Of a stretch of DNA of 64,000 nucleotides, positions 53,425-63,669 are shown one piece after another; positions within the stretch are counted from its first letter, which is position 1, and the number at the start of each line of letters is the position of its first letter. The notes below the pieces were generated by a model. That model made no database searches and was not told where the DNA came from. It worked only from the letters and a program-made list of their open reading frames with translations. Position numbers and translations under genes: made by a program. The stretch lies in NCBI RefSeq assembly GCF_902806685.2, contig NC_048548.1:13046557-13110556 (forward strand), read 5' to 3'. This DNA is from Maniola hyperantus (taxonomy: Eukaryota > Arthropoda > Insecta > Lepidoptera > Nymphalidae).

Positions 53425-53436
53425 ACTCCCCCGGCC
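53425..53436 (-). other. BEL polypurine tract
   Basis: Minus-strand GGCCGGGGGAGT lies directly before the 3' LTR, the plus-strand primer site of reverse transcription. Confidence 0.75.
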
Positions 53437-53542
53437 TAGAGGCAAGCCTCTAAACAGAACGAAAAGCGTGATAAATTAAAGCGTTAAAAAAAAAAATTAA
53501 AAATTAAAATTAATTAATAGAGTTAGTAGAATTAATAGCAGC

Positions 53543-56500
53543 CTATTGAGAAGGTAGAGGGCATATCCGTACAACTGGTCTGATGTAGTTTCCGGAACGC
53601 GTTCTAACTTTGACTGCTCGAATTACACTGTCTTTCCCTGGATAGAGTTCTTCTATAACTCCTAAAGGCCAGCAAAGGGGATGAACGTTAGAATCTTTGA
53701 TAACAACAACAGCTCCAAGACCTACAGGATTGGAGGGAGTATTCCATTTCTGTCTGTGTTGTAGAGAAGTTAAATATTCTTGGCTCCAACGTTTCCAGAA
53801 AGAACAAGTGATTTTAGTTAGTAATTGATAGCGGGATAAGCGGCTGTCGGGAATATCTGATAAATCCTCGACAGGTAAATATTTTGCGGGAGTGAGATTG
53901 AGAAAATGGTTAGGCGTTAGCGCGGAAAGATCTGACGGATCAGAACTTAGAGTACATAATGGTCTTCTATTTAATAAGTTTTCAATTTGAACTAGAACTG
54001 TATTCAATTCTTCATAAGTAAGGATTTGTGTCCCTATAACTTTATACAAATGAGTTTTCACACAGCGAACGTTAATTTCGCTGAGGCCGTTGAAATGAGG
54101 GCCATAAGGTGGACTATGCTTAAACTGAATACGATGTTCTGCGAGACGATTCTCTATGAAATTTTTATGAGCATTGGACTGTATGAGAGTGTAAAGTTTA
54201 TTTAATTTAGAGAATCTTAACATGTAAACCATGGTGCGCAGTAATTTGGACCAGCTAGAAGAGCGTTCGGCCAAATTTTCAATGGGATGTTGAGCGTCAG
54301 AAACAGAGGTTTCAACTGCTAAAACAGTAGTTTTTGATTCTTCAAGATCTTCATTGTGAGCGTTTACTTGAAAAGGCGTAATGGGCCATTTCGATAAAGG
54401 ATGCGTCGTCCATTGAGGAGAGTTGAACCAGAGTTTTCGTTCTAATAATTCTTTTGGCGTGATTGGACGAGATATTATGTCAGCGGGATTTTCGCATCCA
54501 TTGACGTGAAACCAATGTTCAGAAGGTAATTTTGAATTTATTTCTGTAATTCTATTAGCGACGAATGTGTGGAATTTATATGCGGGAGAATGAATCCATG
54601 TAAGAGTTACTGTTGAGTCCGAAAAAGCGTAAATATTATTTATTTTGCAGCGTTTACTAAGAGTTTCGCGTACCAAATTGATTAAATTGGCTAATAGAAG
54701 AGATGCGCAAAGCTCGAGGCGAGCGAGTGATGTCTTCTTAAGCGGTGCGACTCTAGATTTTGAAGAGAGTAAATGAACAGTTCCAGGCGAATGTTCATCT
54801 GGGCTCACACGTATGTATACGGTGGCTCCATAGCATTTTTCACTAGCGTCAGAAAAACCTATAAGCGTTACATGGGATTCAGAGTTCATACCAACATGGC
54901 GAGGAATTTTAATTTTTTCTAAATGCGGTAGTTCTTTACAGAATTGTTCAAATCTTTGAGCGATCGAGCTGGGTACTGGTGTATCCCAGGCGAGATTTAA
55001 TTTCCAACATTCTTGGACGAGAAGTTTCATAAAAGCGGTAACTGGACCTATAAGACCAACAGGATCAAACAGGCGAGCGGTAATAGAAAGAATTAAGCGT
55101 TTTGTATAATCGCGGGGACTCTCATTAGCGTTGATTTTAAAAGTAAAAGTATCGAGTTTAGGATGCCACTGCATACCTACTATTTTCGTAACATCTTGAG
55201 CATCTGAATCAAAATTAATTGCTTGCGGATTTTTATGAGAGCTAGGAATTTCACTGAGAAGTTTGGTGTCATTGGAGATCCATTTCGTTAAATTGAAACC
55301 ACCTGCGTTGAACATATTAACCATTTCATGATAGGTTTCTTTGGCTTTCTCAAAACCATCGATTGAGTTTATGTAATCATCCATATACATGTGATTAGTG
55401 GCTTCATTAGCTGCTAGCGGGTACCTGTCAATGCTATCTTCAGCTAGCTGACGCACTACTCTCATGGCGAGATAGGGTGAGCTAGATACTCCAAATGAGA
55501 CGACAGTGAAATTATAAGTGTCAATAGATTGATCAGTGTCAAATCTAAAAAGAATCCTTTGAAAAGAGTGCTGCTCGGGCGTTAAATTCAATTGGAAATA
55601 ATGTTTTTCAATATCTGCGGTTAGTGCAATTGAGAATAATCGTAGATTTATTAAGAGTTCAAATATATTATTCTGTAAGTTAGGACCTACATATAATAAA
55701 TCATTAAGCGATTTTCCGGATGTAGTCCGACTGGAAGCGTTAAGAACAATGCGAGTTTTGGAAGTCTGCTTATCAGGGCGATAAACAGCTCTGTGCGGAA
55801 TATAATAACAATTTATATCGCGTGAAGGATTATCTACTTTTGTGAGATAACCTTTGTCAATGTATGACTGAATGGTTGCGTTATAATCTTTTCGAAGAGC
55901 GGGATTAGCGTTTAATTTCTTCTCTAATTGAAGAAGGCGGTGTTTGGCAATCGAGTACGAGTCGCCAAGTTTAGCGGGGTCATCTTTAAAGGGTAAATGA
56001 ACAGTATATCGACCTGTTTCATCGCGTGAGTAAGTATCTTTAAAGATGCGTTCACATGCCTCATCGTCTGGGCTTATGTGAATTTTATTAGGTACGTTTT
56101 CTAATGACCAAAAGCGTTCAGTAATTTCTTCGAGTGAAGGTGCGTCTACATTACATAAAAATGTTTTATCAGCGTTAGAGTGGTGAGTTGAGTGGCGAGG
56201 TTCACAATCCGCTTTCCCCATGAGAATGTAACCTAGCGTGCTTTGAATTGCGACAACAGAAGAATTAGGTGAGACTACTTTGTCACATCCAATTAAAAAT
56301 GGAAACAATTCGTTGCCTATCAGGCAATCGATTGGTCCAGGAGTGTGATAACTATCGTCAGCCATTGGTAATGAGTGCAAAAATTTCAACTGGGAGACAT
56401 CGATGTGAGCGTTAGGTAAGTGGTCGGTAATTGTGTCTATTACCCTAGCGGTAATAGTATAAAAGCAGCGTGGATCAAAGCGAGAATAAATTTTAAAAGT

Positions 56501-58144
56501 TACAAATCCCAGTGATGTGCTTTCTGTTTGACCAATGCCTTTTACGACTGACGGAGCGAATTTAATTTTTAAATTTAAACGTTGGCAACATTCTTTTGAT
56601 ATAAAATTAGTCATTGAACCTGTATCTAAAAATAAGCGGATAGGGTATTGCGTATTGTTACTATATACATGCACTGTGGCGGTAGGTAAAAGTACGGTCG
56701 TATTTTTTAAATAATTGCCCGAGGACGTGGTCACCGACAGTGCTAATTCGGTAGGACTAGTTGTTTGAGTGTGAGACGCGGGGGGCGGTGCTGTAATTTT
56801 TGTTAAATCACTAGATCTCTCGTTCTGCGGTAGCGGCGGCATCGGAGCGCTGCTATTATTCGCACCATAGCGGTTCTGTGAGTAAGAGGGGGCTTGCGAC
56901 TGTGAGGTCCCAGGTTCGTACCTAGGTCTAGAAAAAGAGTTACATAAAAGGCTGTGATGTGAGCTAGATGCACAATTTCCACACCTTCCCTGGCTTTTAC
57001 AGCGGAATTTTAAGTGAAAACCTAGGCAGAATTCACAAAATCTATTTTTCCTCACTATATCTAGTCTAGTTTTTGCGTCTTGACTTTTAAAAACCTCACA
57101 CTTATAGAGCGGATGAGCGTTTTGATTTTTGCATATAATGCAAGTGCGTTGAGTATTTTGCGAATTTAAATTATAATTGTTGTTGCCGACTGTACTTGTA
57201 TACGTTTGAGTTTGCGATTTAGGTTTGTAAGAAATAGGTTTTTTATTGGGAGTTTGATGAACTTGAGTGCTTCGCAAAGTTTGAATCTTTAGTTGTTCTT
57301 TTAAAAATGTATTTAAATCAGAAAAAGTAGGAATTTCGATGTGTTTATGCGTCTGTTCAAACAATGAAACAGTTTCCTTACTTAATTTCGAGAGTGCGAT
57401 ATGCGTTATCATAAAATCTGACAAATTCTTTATAGGTAGACGTGTCAAAGCTGCTTGCGCAGAGCAGAATTGATCAACAAAAGATTCGAGCGGTTGATTT
57501 TGTTTACAATTTAATATTGTATCAATATATTGAGCTGCCTGTACCCTCGTGTCTTGATATTTTTCTAATAATGCGTTCCATATAATAAGATAGTTTTCAG
57601 ATGTAGGCGGGATTCCTGAACAGACTAAGAGCGCCTTATCAGTTAAACAACTAATCAAGTATTGAACCTTCTGTATGTCAGAGAGTCTGTTGTTATTATG
57701 AATAAGATTCACAAAATTTTCATAAAAAATTGTCCATTTTGAAGGGTTGCCATCAAAACTCTTCAAATCTATCGGAGGTAACTTTTTGTTTAACAAACTG
57801 TATTGATTATCACACTGAGACAAAGTGGTGGACTCAGTCTTAATCTCATTAAACGTATATTGTATTTGACAGTATAAAGTATCAAACGCGCCAAGAGCGG
57901 AGTAGTTCGGAACATACTTAGGGTCAGAGTTTAAATAGGCTGAAATTAATTCATCTAAATTCGTAGTAAAATCTAGACGTAATTTCTCCAAAGATTGAAT
58001 GCGGGACATGAAAGTCGTTCTGTGTGCGTGGTCACTCACCTTAAGTGACAAATCATAAATTTGCTGAACTGATTGAAATAAAAATTCCCTTTTTGCTTCC
58101 AATTTAACGATTTCTAGATTAGTTGATTCCTTTGTCTTAGCCAT
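53543..58144 (-). CDS. BEL/Pao gag-pol polyprotein lacking most of the integrase core
   Basis: A single uninterrupted 1533-codon ORF. Gag occupies about residues 1-300. Cys/His knuckles lie at 335-401 (CIICKNQNAHPLYKCE and CEFCLGFHLKFRC). Aspartic protease: FLDTGS at 505-510. Reverse transcriptase 780-1000: LTADIEKHYFQL with a catalytic Asp, and YMDD at 920-923. RNase H 1090-1230: SDAS at 1098, LEL, SDST. Then LLRTMVYMLRFSKL jumps at about 1315-1325 to NFIENRLAEHRIQF and PPYGPHFNGLSEINV. The H2C2 zinc-binding segment and the part bearing the first two catalytic Asp residues are absent; only the final Glu region and the C-terminal domain remain. The loss is in frame. Such a copy should make gag and RT but no working integrase. 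Confidence 0.9.
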   Translation of the reverse strand: MAKTKESTNLEIVKLEAKREFLFQSVQQIYDLSLKVSDHAHRTTFMSRIQSLEKLRLDFTTNLDELISAYLNSDPKYVPNYSALGAFDTLYCQIQYTFNEIKTESTTLSQCDNQYSLLNKKLPPIDLKSFDGNPSKWTIFYENFVNLIHNNNRLSDIQKVQYLISCLTDKALLVCSGIPPTSENYLIIWNALLEKYQDTRVQAAQYIDTILNCKQNQPLESFVDQFCSAQAALTRLPIKNLSDFMITHIALSKLSKETVSLFEQTHKHIEIPTFSDLNTFLKEQLKIQTLRSTQVHQTPNKKPISYKPKSQTQTYTSTVGNNNYNLNSQNTQRTCIICKNQNAHPLYKCEVFKSQDAKTRLDIVRKNRFCEFCLGFHLKFRCKSQGRCGNCASSSHHSLLCNSFSRPRYEPGTSQSQAPSYSQNRYGANNSSAPMPPLPQNERSSDLTKITAPPPASHTQTTSPTELALSVTTSSGNYLKNTTVLLPTATVHVYSNNTQYPIRLFLDTGSMTNFISKECCQRLNLKIKFAPSVVKGIGQTESTSLGFVTFKIYSRFDPRCFYTITARVIDTITDHLPNAHIDVSQLKFLHSLPMADDSYHTPGPIDCLIGNELFPFLIGCDKVVSPNSSVVAIQSTLGYILMGKADCEPRHSTHHSNADKTFLCNVDAPSLEEITERFWSLENVPNKIHISPDDEACERIFKDTYSRDETGRYTVHLPFKDDPAKLGDSYSIAKHRLLQLEKKLNANPALRKDYNATIQSYIDKGYLTKVDNPSRDINCYYIPHRAVYRPDKQTSKTRIVLNASSRTTSGKSLNDLLYVGPNLQNNIFELLINLRLFSIALTADIEKHYFQLNLTPEQHSFQRILFRFDTDQSIDTYNFTVVSFGVSSSPYLAMRVVRQLAEDSIDRYPLAANEATNHMYMDDYINSIDGFEKAKETYHEMVNMFNAGGFNLTKWISNDTKLLSEIPSSHKNPQAINFDSDAQDVTKIVGMQWHPKLDTFTFKINANESPRDYTKRLILSITARLFDPVGLIGPVTAFMKLLVQECWKLNLAWDTPVPSSIAQRFEQFCKELPHLEKIKIPRHVGMNSESHVTLIGFSDASEKCYGATVYIRVSPDEHSPGTVHLLSSKSRVAPLKKTSLARLELCASLLLANLINLVRETLSKRCKINNIYAFSDSTVTLTWIHSPAYKFHTFVANRITEINSKLPSEHWFHVNGCENPADIISRPITPKELLERKLWFNSPQWTTHPLSKWPITPFQVNAHNEDLEESKTTVLAVETSVSDAQHPIENLAERSSSWSKLLRTMVYMLRFSKLNKLYTLIQSNAHKNFIENRLAEHRIQFKHSPPYGPHFNGLSEINVRCVKTHLYKVIGTQILTYEELNTVLVQIENLLNRRPLCTLSSDPSDLSALTPNHFLNLTPAKYLPVEDLSDIPDSRLSRYQLLTKITCSFWKRWSQEYLTSLQHRQKWNTPSNPVGLGAVVVIKDSNVHPLCWPLGVIEELYPGKDSVIRAVKVRTRSGNYIRPVVRICPLPSQ

Positions 58145-58608
58145 TTTGACTTTTGATATACGATAGTAAGCGTTATTTCAAGCGAATAAGGTCGATTATA
58201 ATTATGGATCAAAGAATAATTTATCGAACGGAATGCAGGTAGAATTAAAAAAACAACTTAAAACCTAAAATACTGAGAAATATACGTAAATAATTATATA
58301 TAATGCGTTAATATAATATAATGCGATGATCTGAACACAAATATGCGTAAATATACAAAAAAATTGTATATTTTTTAATAAATTCGGTACTCGATGTATG
58401 AAGCGTGATTCGATTCTTACCTATGAAATAAGTATTGGAATATATAAATAGCGTTTTCAGTGTTTTGTTGTAAGTGTTTTTTGAGGGAATATGGAAGGTT
58501 TAAAGGTCAAACGGGATAGTTAGGGAACAGATTGGATCCAGGATGATGGGAACAAAAGGATCGGATCCCGGTCGATGGAACAAAAGGATTAAATCCGGTC
58601 GATGGAAC
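58145..58608 (-). other. BEL leader with about 28-bp tandem repeats
   Basis: Non-coding 5' leader in minus orientation. 58534..58608 carries two and a half imperfect units ending 'ggtcgatggaac' with 'aaaaggat' between. The last unit leads, across the nested insertion, to 'cacaaggat' and the 5' LTR. Confidence 0.65.
58604..58608. other. Target duplication GGAAC (left)
   Basis: GGAAC here and at 63656..63660 flanks the nested LTR element exactly. Confidence 0.9.
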
Positions 58609-58759
58609 TGTAGGGTCTGCTGATGTGCCCCAACACTGGCTCGGCAATGCACGCGAACAACTGTCACTCGTCTACACTCGCCTGTGGCTCTGGTAACACT
58701 GACTAGTAACATTGTCCATGAGCACACGAGACAGTGTAATCTGATACTGATACACTACA
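58609..58759 (-). repeat. Nested element 3' LTR (151 bp)
   Basis: TGTAGGGTCTGCTG ... GATACACTACA, with the 5-bp inverted ends TGTAG/CTACA. Identical to 63505..63655. Confidence 0.95.
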
Positions 58760-58767
58760 TCCCTCCT
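58760..58767 (-). other. Nested element polypurine tract
   Basis: Minus-strand AGGAGGGA immediately before the 3' LTR. Confidence 0.75.
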
Positions 58768-59077
58768 ATGTTAAATAAATAAACAACTGAAAGATAAATC
58801 AGAGTTCACTTTAGTATAATAATTGCTCACATCGTTAAATCCTCAAATCGTACATATAAGTTAGGCTATTCCAACACTTTGGTATAATAACAGAACTAAT
58901 ATATAATTATCTGCACGACGCTGATTTAGTATATCAAACTATAACTGCATAGTAATAATACTTAATAGTTCCTCCTGATCTTTCTCGGTACTGTTGTCCA
59001 CTGGCCTTTCCTTTCTCCATGTTTTTACAAATATATTTTTTCCGACCAGTCTCAGTTCTGCTCAAAAATGCCCCTTT

Positions 59078-60800
59078 TCACACATTTGATTTCTTTATCA
59101 CTTCTGGAAAACTAAATGATATCATTAGAATGGATCGCGGTCTGGATTGTTCAACAATTTGATGAATGTAAATATCTTGGCCCTTTGAAGGCAACGTTGA
59201 ACATACACATGTCATATTAATTTTTCTTGGTTTATACATAACCTTATATTTATGCGACTTTAGCCTGAGCACCTATCGTTCTATCCGAAAACAAGGCTTT
59301 GATTTCGGTTCCAACAATTTCTCCAGATGCTTATGATCTGTAGTGAGATCAAATTCTTTTCCAAATATAAATATATTGAAGTGCTCTATAGAGCAGACTA
59401 GCGCTAAAGCCTCCTTTTTGGTCTGGCTATACGTCCTTTTGCACTCAGTTAACCGTCTTGTATGCGATTATGCGTGGTCTTTCAAAATCAACTTGACTAA
59501 GACAGAGGCAAGTCAACTGGATTCGTATCTGCTTTTACTTGAGTTTTATCAATCACGTCGTAACTAGTAACCCAAGGATTGTATTTTGGTTAAGGTATAC
59601 TTTAGACCATTGAAAGCATCAGCTTGGCGTTGTCCCCAGAAAGATTTGATATCGGTGTACTCGCTAAGTTTCTTCCGTAACAATTCCTTTATGGGTTCTG
59701 TTTTTTGTAGCCAGGTTCAGAACCACTAATTGACAGAATTCACCAGCCTAAGAAAATTTGTAACTCCTCGACAGTTGTTGGAACTCTGAAGATTTTTGAT
59801 ACTGTTAATATAATTTGTCTAACGGCCACACACCATCTGAGGTCAGTTCATGACCCAAAAATCTACCTTTACAACCTTATAACGGGTGGGCCATGAATTA
59901 GTTAACATTTAAATGTAACTTACCGCGCAAACTATTGCCGTGCGGGGCGCGGGCGCGGGCGGGGGCACTAGCTCGCTTCTTGGAATCTGTATTAGCACTT
60001 TTGCCTGTTAAGCAATACATTGTGTTCATTAAATAGGTACACGTAGTACCTTTTCTAATCGCAGATCATGCTCCTTCTCACTATCACCAAATAACGATAT
60101 ACAACGTATATCGTCAATGAAATTAACGACTCATTCACACTTAACTAAGATCCTATCTGATACTTTTTGAAAGGCCTCCAAACATTAATCTTTTGTATTT
60201 GTAAAGACCCTTTGCTGTAATAAATGTCGTAATATATCTACTATTCGGATTTCGGATAAAGTTCCACTTGATGAAAAGCATCCTTTACATCTAGTTTGCT
60301 AAAATATTTACTAGTTTTACCAGTATACCAATATTGAGGAGTAGTTGGTTCATATAATATGGCAAAGGGTAATTTTCCCGCATAATAGCTGTTTTCGCAG
60401 CTCACATATCATTATCAACACAGACATAAATCCCCGTTTTCTTTTATTATGGGTACAACGGGAGATACTCATCGCGATGTTCTATACACTTCTTCCATGA
60501 TATTACGATCAAAAGCTCTTTTACTTTCTTTTCTACTTTCTCTTCAATCGGAATCAGTATTCCTCTATATGGCTGCGATATAAGCTTAAGCCTCGTATCT
60601 ATCGGGATCTCAACTAACATGTCTTCTTTTTTTTTTTCTTTTTTTTTTTGAAATGGTCGTGTCATGGCCTCACCTTCAATTGTGTTTATATCAACACGTA
60701 TTTTCAGAACCTCCAAACTGATTGCAGTTTCCTTCTCGAGTAAATCTCGGGATCCTCCGGATATAACATATACTGTGGCTCGTGTTTCGCGGGTGCTTAT
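59078..60800 (-). pseudogene. Gypsy-type protease end, RT and RNase H, many stops and frameshifts
   Basis: Fragments in order: ATVYVISGGSRDLLEK and ISLEVLKI (protease end), ISQPYRGILIPIEEKVEKKV (start of the RT domain), ENYPLP, degenerate palm region, FLRLVNSVN (connection), SFWGQRQADAFNGLK, KKEALALVCSIEHFNIFIFG, FDLTTDHKHLEKLL and KSHKYKVMYKPRKIN (RNase H). The frame changes repeatedly between these. No integrase sequence is recognised between 59078 and the 3' LTR. Confidence 0.8.
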
Positions 60801-61089
60801 CACAATCGTTGTTTCAAACGAGCCTTTTACGTTGAGCGGTGTTGTACTTCCGTAACCGGGAAGCGTCTTATCTTATCTTGGTTTTTTAAAGTCTCCAATG
60901 TTTTTGTTGTGATGAGATTTACTTTTTTAACTTTAAGCAATAAGCGTATTTGTTTGTATTTCACGTAACATGTATTCTACTATAGCGTCATCATCAACCT
61001 TTAACACGTAGTCTACTACAATATTCTTTTTATTTGTTTTCTTCAGTTTTCCTTTTAACTAATCTTTTTTTTTCCAATTTCTATCTTCC

Positions 61090-61690
61090 GCATTCAAAAC
61101 GTTTAATTTTCCTTGCTGGGATCTCATTATCATTGACCTGTGCTTGGTACTTCCACACCTGCCCACTTGCCACAACTTCTTTTCTTATACTTACTTTCTT
61201 CTGTTGATTTCATTTCCAGTCTTGATTATTTAGTTATCTGGTTCCTTTGCTATTAAAGCCTTCACTTAGTCACTTTTTTTTTCTTCATAATTTTCCAGCT
61301 GATCATTAGCAATTTCCAACGTATTGGCTTCTGTTATAATCTTCTCAAGTGTTATACTGTCACCGATGGTTAGGATTTTCATCCGTGATTCCGCTGGTAC
61401 GTTTTTCTGTAATCTGGTCTTGTTTTCTTAATCTTACTAGAAATTACTCGAACTTTTCCCCTTCTTCTCGTTTCATTTACCAAAACATATGTCATTCGTA
61501 TACTCCATTTTGTTTAGGAAAAAGAATTTACCTAATTTCTGAATGACAACATCGAAAATGGGTCTTTTCTTCAACTGAACTTGGATCTCAGCAGCATCAA
61601 GATAAATGAACAGGACCCTCTTTTATTTTTCCTCCTGCTCATCCTCCTCACCTTTCACATCTAACACCTCTAAGTATAGGCTTTAACAAT
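61090..61690 (-). pseudogene. Gypsy-type gag with remnant zinc knuckle, broken
   Basis: Minus-strand pieces KILTIGDSITLEKIITEA and NTLEIANDQLENYEE belong to the C-terminal part of gag. A knuckle-like remnant (CGSTKHRS) follows near 61150. Stops and shifts throughout. Confidence 0.7.
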
Positions 61691-62266
61691 AAGAAAGCTG
61701 GCGGAGTTTTTACAGTATAACTGATTTACAATATAACTGATTTTGAAATATGGTTCATTATCAATGTTTGATCTAGTAACAACTATAAGTATTCGAAGTA
61801 ATTAGCTATAATATGCCCACTTATTCGCTAAATTTCAAGCAATTGCTCATTTAACACACATCTCTACAGATACTCTGTAGTCAATTTGTTGGTTATATAC
61901 ATAGATATATAAGTATATATTTTTTTTTAAGTCATAGTTTACTTAATTATTATTAGCAATAAGTTTTGTTAAAACTAATTTTATTTAGTTAAATGTAAGT
62001 TCACTACGTGTCTTTTTTTTTTATTTCTCTCGAATTTCTTGTTATAATAATATTGTTTATTTTACATATAACCAAGTTTTCAAGCTGTTTACTTTTAAGT
62101 GGCTACTACATTTAGTAAATAATATTTTTGAATAAGTACTATTTTGATGTATTCGTGTAAGCCGTAAGTAAATTAAATAAATTAATTAAAACTAAAGGTG
62201 GCGAGAACTCGCCATAATTCCAAATCAAGCCAGGCGACCTGGAATAAAAATTTAATTACTTTCGTT
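61691..62266 (-). other. AT-rich leader of the nested element
   Basis: No ORF. Probably the end of the leader before gag. Confidence 0.45.
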
Positions 62267-63092
62267 GTTCCCAATTTAACGGTGGTATCACTACTAATTA
62301 CATAAATATTCTAATATTTGAAATTTCCAATTTAATGGAGGTTTATTTCCAACACGACTATATTATGTTTCCAATTTAATGGTGGTCCCATAACCACCAT
62401 GGTGGTTACATAAAAATTGTCATATCTAAAACTCCCATTTTAATGGAGATTGCCTTTAATAAGTACTACAATATGTTCCCAATTTAATGGAGGTCAATAT
62501 TTGTGCCCATTAACATAAACAAATCCAATATCTTATATATTTTCAAACGTATCCCATAATAAGAAAATTTTCAATTAAATTGGACCAAGTTACCACACAA
62601 AGAGTATTTCCAATTTAATGGAGTAGTTGCCATACAAAGAATATTTCCAATTTAATGGAGGCAAGTTGCCACACCAAGAATATTTCCAATTTAATGGAGG
62701 CCAGTTGCCACACTAACTGTATTTCCAATTTAATGGAGGCCATTTGCCACACAAACTGTATTTCCAATTAAATGGAGGCCAGTTGCCACACAAACTGTAT
62801 TTCCAATTTAATGGAGGCCATTTGCCACACAAACTGTATTTCCAATTAAATGGAGGCCAGTTGCCACACAAACTGTATTTCCAATTTAATGGAGGCCAGT
62901 TGCCACACAAACTGTATTTCCAATTTAATGGAGGCCAGTTGCCACATAAACTGTATTTCCAATTTAATGGAGGCCAGTTACCACATAAACTATATTTCCA
63001 ATTTAATGGAGGCTAGTTGCCACACAAACTGTATTTCCAATTTAATGGAGGCTAGTTGCCACACAAACTATATTTCCAATTTAATGGAGGCG
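62267..63092. repeat. 39-bp minisatellite in the leader of the nested element
   Basis: Regular array from about 62606 to 63092, some 13 copies of a 39-bp unit with core 'tttccaatttaatggagg' and linker 'gccacacaaactgta'. Looser copies of the core (often ggtgg) extend back to 62267. Since 39 is divisible by 3, both strands stay open and give fake repeat proteins (YFQFNGGQLPHKL on plus). Not a CRISPR: no unique spacers. Confidence 0.9.
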
Positions 63093-63490
63093 AATCGCCG
63101 TTTGTCAGTATCTTCTATAATAATAAACTGTAATATATAAATTAATCAACATATCTGCCAGGTGACAACCCTGTGCAAGAACTGATTTCATACGAACTAA
63201 AATGTTTAGTCGTACTTATTTTGTTTTACTCCCATAAATATTAACATCCATGACCTTTAAACTGTTCTTCAAACAAATATTGTATAAATATTATTGTTAA
63301 CGTACTAAGTACCTACTCGATCCGTTTCGTTGCGTTGTTATAATAACAATCTCGAAAGTAACCGCGTAAGTTGGTAGGTAGGTATAAGTAACTTAGTTGT
63401 TGATACTGAACTGTCTTATTTATAACCAATAATATTTACAATATCTGAACCTCCTTCCTCATTAAAAAAAATTATATTTTTGTACCTTTT

Positions 63491-63502
63491 GACTCGTCGC
63501 CA
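63491..63502 (-). other. Primer-binding site of the nested element
   Basis: Minus-strand TGGCGACGAGTC, two bases from the 5' LTR. TGGCGAC is the start of a tRNA-Arg type primer site as used by some Drosophila gypsy-group elements (family knowledge, not verified here). Confidence 0.6.
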
Positions 63503-63504
63503 TT

Positions 63505-63655
63505 TGTAGGGTCTGCTGATGTGCCCCAACACTGGCTCGGCAATGCACGCGAACAACTGTCACTCGTCTACACTCGCCTGTGGCTCTGGTAACACTGACT
63601 AGTAACATTGTCCATGAGCACACGAGACAGTGTAATCTGATACTGATACACTACA
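63505..63655 (-). repeat. Nested element 5' LTR (151 bp)
   Basis: Identical to 58609..58759. Followed by GGAAC (63656..63660). Confidence 0.95.
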
Positions 63656-63669
63656 GGAACCACAAGGAT
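63656..63669 (-). other. BEL primer-binding region, displaced from its leader
   Basis: Minus-strand ATCCTTGTGGTTCC between the BEL 5' LTR and the nested element. TGGTTCC is the likely primer-site start, and its continuation lies 5 kb away at 58603 and below because of the insertion. Confidence 0.5.

Larger units (their letters stand above)
58609..63655 (-). mobile_element. Ty3/gypsy-like LTR element with decayed coding region, nested in BEL leader
   Basis: 5047 bp, minus orientation: 151-bp LTRs (58609..58759 and 63505..63655) identical base for base, target duplication GGAAC, primer-binding site 63491..63502, polypurine tract 58760..58767. Between them lie recognisable but multiply broken gag, protease, RT and RNase H, no visible integrase, and a long leader with a 39-bp tandem array. 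Identical LTRs with a ruined coding region indicate a non-autonomous element whose template was already defective when it was copied (inference). Confidence 0.9.

Noticed and set aside
58500..58727. 75-codon minus-strand ORF
   Set aside because: It runs from the nested LTR across the insertion junction into BEL leader repeats, so it cannot predate the insertion and has no domain.
62606..63092. Regular direct repeats that could suggest a CRISPR array
   Set aside because: The 39-bp unit is repeated whole, with no unique spacers, and it lies in the leader of a eukaryotic LTR retrotransposon; it is a minisatellite.
62713..63140. Repeat proteins (YFQFNGGQLPHKL, MEASCHTNCISNL and a reverse-strand version)
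   Set aside because: They exist only because 39 is divisible by 3; three different frames and both strands give equally regular peptides.
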